Below, piece after piece: positions 62,259-64,000 of a stretch of 64,000 bases of DNA; the stretch's first letter is position 1, and every line of letters starts with the position of its first letter. Location of the stretch: contig JAZKGQ010000024.1 of assembly GCA_040385825.1 (NCBI GenBank), positions 22,090 through 86,089 on the forward strand. The letters run 5' to 3'. A program made the translations under genes and the position numbers. The stretch comes from JANNNF01 sp040385825. GTDB taxonomy: Bacteria; Pseudomonadota; Alphaproteobacteria; Rhodobacterales; Rhodobacteraceae. The notes beneath the pieces are model-generated. The model made no database searches and was not told where the DNA came from. It saw only the letters and a list, made by a program, of their open reading frames with translations.

Positions 62259-62657
62259 ATGCGCTTGCTTGCCACAGCCCTTACCCTCGCCCTGACCACC
62301 CTGACCGCCACGGCGCAAACGCCGATGACCGGGGCCGAGTTCGACGCCTATGTCACCGGCAAGACCATCACCTACCGCCAGTTCGGCCTGCCCTACGGCG
62401 TCGAGGAATACCTGCCCGACCGCAAGGTCCGCTGGGCCTTTTCCGAATCGGAATGCCAGTATGGCCGCTGGTACGAAGACGACAGCCGCATCTGTTTCGT
62501 CTATGAGTACGACCCCAGACCGCAATGCTGGACCTTCTGGACCGATGCGCGCGGCCTGAACGGGCTGTTCGAGGGCAACGCGCCCGAAGCCGCCCTGGTC
62601 GAGGCAGGCCAAAACACCACAGGCCTGCCCTGCCCCGGCCCGGATGTGGGCGTCTGA
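62259..62657 (+). CDS. Secreted hypothetical protein
   Basis: A 132 aa exported protein. The signal peptide ends at TATAQTP. The mature domain begins MTGAEFDAYVTGKTITYRQ and has three closely set cysteines (ESECQYG, SRICFVY, PQCWTFW) plus one in LPCPGP, likely forming two disulfides. Several aromatic strands suggest a compact beta-rich fold. ATG at 62259 follows CGGAGA. I do not recognise a function. It lies 57 bases after alkB on the same strand. Confidence 0.72.
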   Translation: MRLLATALTLALTTLTATAQTPMTGAEFDAYVTGKTITYRQFGLPYGVEEYLPDRKVRWAFSESECQYGRWYEDDSRICFVYEYDPRPQCWTFWTDARGLNGLFEGNAPEAALVEAGQNTTGLPCPGPDVGV

Positions 62658-62845
62658 CGGGCATTGTCACAGGATCCCCCTTCTGGCTTTCCTGTGCCCT
62701 CTTCAACCAGCCCAACGAAAGGGCAATGCCCGACCGCCGGGTGGGCAAGCAACCGCAGTTCTACGCGGTTTATGGTTCAACCCATTCCACCGAAATTCTG
62801 CTGGTAACGCCGCAGAATGCCCGCCCGAGGGGGCGGTCCCCTCTC

Positions 62846-62893
62846 GGCGTTTGCAAAAGCAAACGCCTGCCGGGCAATGGGGCATTGCCCGGC
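62846..62893. repeat. Two adjacent perfect hairpins in a 282-base gap
   Basis: GGCGTTTGC (62846-62854) pairs with GCAAACGCC (62859-62867), loop AAAA. GCCGGGCAATG (62869-62879) pairs with CATTGCCCGGC (62883-62893), loop GGG. The GGGCAATGCCC core recurs near 62722-62732. They lie between convergent genes and may be a dispersed repeat that also terminates transcription. The rest of 62658-62939 holds no supported gene. Confidence 0.6.
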
Positions 62894-62939
62894 GCGCTAC
62901 GCGCTTGATTCCGGGCCGAAGAAGAAGACGAAGGTCGGT

Positions 62940-64000
62940 TCAGAAAAGGCTGCCCTGCGAACTGCCCCCGCCCGGCGCTTTCCGCGCGGGGCGATTGCCC
63001 AGAACCACCCGCCCATCGGCAAATTCCACCTCCACGCTGCCGGCCTTTTCTGCCGCCGCGCGGCTGGTGATCACCGCCCCGTCGCCGCGCACCACGGCAT
63101 AGCCGCGCTGCAACGTCTCGGTATAGCCAAGCGTCTGGCGGGTGCGGTCCAGCGCCTCCAGACGCGCCGCAAGGCTGGTCAGCCGCGCGGTCATGCCCGC
63201 GTCCAGCCGCATACCCGCCTTGCCAACGGCCACTCGCCCCTCGCGTGATCTGCGGTCTGCATCGGCAATCAGCCGCGCCAAGGCCGGGGCCAGCCGCGCC
63301 GCCAGCGCCGTCACCCGGTCGCCCGCCCGTTCCATCCGCCGCGCATGGGCCGTGCCCAAACGCTGATCCAGCGTGCCCAGCCGGTCAGCCCGCCGGGTGA
63401 TCAGCGCCAGCAGAACCTCGGGGCGCACAAGGGCGGCACTACGGTCATAGGCCCCGCGCTTTTTCGCCACCGCCAGCAACAGCCCCGCGCCAAGCCGCTG
63501 CGCCCCGCTGTCCAGCCGCTGGCGCGGGGTGGCCAGCACCCCCTCCAGCCGGGGCAAGGCGCGGGCAAGGTCGCGCAGCCGCTGGCCGCGCAGCCCCATG
63601 CCCTGTGCCGCGCTGCGCGACAGCCGGGCCGAAAAGGCATCGACCGTGGCCAGCAGGTCCAGCCGCACCGGCACCGCCAGTTCCGCCGCCGCCGTCGGGG
63701 TGGGCGCGCGCAGATCGGCAGCATGGTCGATCAGCGTGGTATCGGTTTCATGCCCCACCGCCGAGATCAGCGGAATCTGGCTGGCCGCCGCCGCCCGCAC
63801 CACGATTTCCTCGTTGAAGCCCCACAAGTCCTCCAACGACCCGCCACCCCGTGCCACGATGATCAGATCGGGGCGCGGGATCGGCCCGCCGGGTTGAATG
63901 GCGTTGAACCCGCGGATGGCGGCGGCCACCTCGGGGGCGCAGGCCTGCCCCTGCACCGCCACCGGCCAGATCAGCACATGGCGCGGAAAGCGGTCGCGCA
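62940..64000 (-). CDS. xseA: Exonuclease VII large subunit (5' end cut by window)
   Basis: At least 353 residues of the C-terminal part of XseA are visible; the frame is open to the window edge, so the N-terminal OB-fold is missing. The catalytic domain shows DLIIVARGGGSLEDLWGFNEE and LISAVGHETDTTLIDHAADL (two stretches), with the conserved Gly loop and His/Asp residues. After it comes a long Ala/Arg/Leu-rich coiled-coil region (~150-280 of the visible part) that binds XseB, then GYAVVRGDGAVITS near the end. It degrades single-stranded DNA. The gene is convergent with the secreted protein. Confidence 0.94.
   Translation of the reverse strand, partial: RDRFPRHVLIWPVAVQGQACAPEVAAAIRGFNAIQPGGPIPRPDLIIVARGGGSLEDLWGFNEEIVVRAAAASQIPLISAVGHETDTTLIDHAADLRAPTPTAAAELAVPVRLDLLATVDAFSARLSRSAAQGMGLRGQRLRDLARALPRLEGVLATPRQRLDSGAQRLGAGLLLAVAKKRGAYDRSAALVRPEVLLALITRRADRLGTLDQRLGTAHARRMERAGDRVTALAARLAPALARLIADADRRSREGRVAVGKAGMRLDAGMTARLTSLAARLEALDRTRQTLGYTETLQRGYAVVRGDGAVITSRAAAEKAGSVEVEFADGRVVLGNRPARKAPGGGSSQGSLF

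Overview
The window reads as ordinary chromosome of a high-GC alphaproteobacterium, most probably Rhodobacteraceae. Support comes from a PccR-type acyl-CoA regulator with TTTGCAAA operators beside pccB, a GTTC-N7-GTTC SOS box, a SAM-II riboswitch ahead of metZ, a glyQ-DUF6446-glyS cluster and a choXWV/betIBA locus. I see no tRNA, rRNA, CRISPR array, insertion sequence or prophage. The left edge is close to the start of a cAMP-binding protein; the right edge cuts xseA.

Layout. 1-4.7 kb: a cyclic-nucleotide cluster made of a cNMP-binding protein, a metallo-beta-lactamase-fold hydrolase and two membrane class III cyclases, the second carrying a cytochrome-like membrane part and a [2Fe-2S] domain. 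4.7-18 kb: propionyl-CoA assimilation (methylmalonyl-CoA mutase, pccA, pccB, regulator pccR) interleaved with small lipoproteins, hypothetical proteins and a Y-family polymerase that has an SOS box and is bracketed by pairs of palindromic repeats. 18-25 kb: choline uptake and oxidation to glycine betaine (betA, betB, betI, choX, choW, choV) with a BetI-like operator. 25-36 kb: topA, dprA, gabT, a folB-folP-glmM run and a SleB-type cell wall hydrolase. 36-42.4 kb: a PPDK-like protein with a degenerate ATP-grasp half, then glyQ-DUF6446-glyS. 42.6-46 kb: a secreted protein with a catalytically dead trypsin-like domain, and trkH. 46-52.5 kb: a sugar ABC operon (isomerase-like protein, binding protein, ATPase, permease, RpiR regulator, ribokinase-like kinase). 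52.5-64 kb: siderophore-interacting protein, folE2, GST, alpha/beta hydrolase, SAM-II riboswitch plus metZ, a yciB-EamA-ftsY run, an AlkB-type monooxygenase, a secreted hypothetical protein and xseA.

How the genes work together. PccA/PccB make methylmalonyl-CoA from propionyl-CoA, the mutase isomerises it to succinyl-CoA, and PccR probably switches the pathway through the TTTGCAAA sites near pccB and its own start. ChoXWV imports choline, BetA and BetB oxidise it and BetI represses. The first four genes could together make, bind and perhaps hydrolyse cyclic nucleotide in response to redox or haem state. Many intergenic spaces hold clear hairpins, including hairpins just after both ABC binding-protein genes. 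No wholly new multi-gene system stands out. The least ordinary items are the haem/[2Fe-2S]-type cyclase cluster, the PPDK-like protein lacking ATP-site residues, the dead-protease fusion, the extended FolB and the low-GC insertion in glyS.
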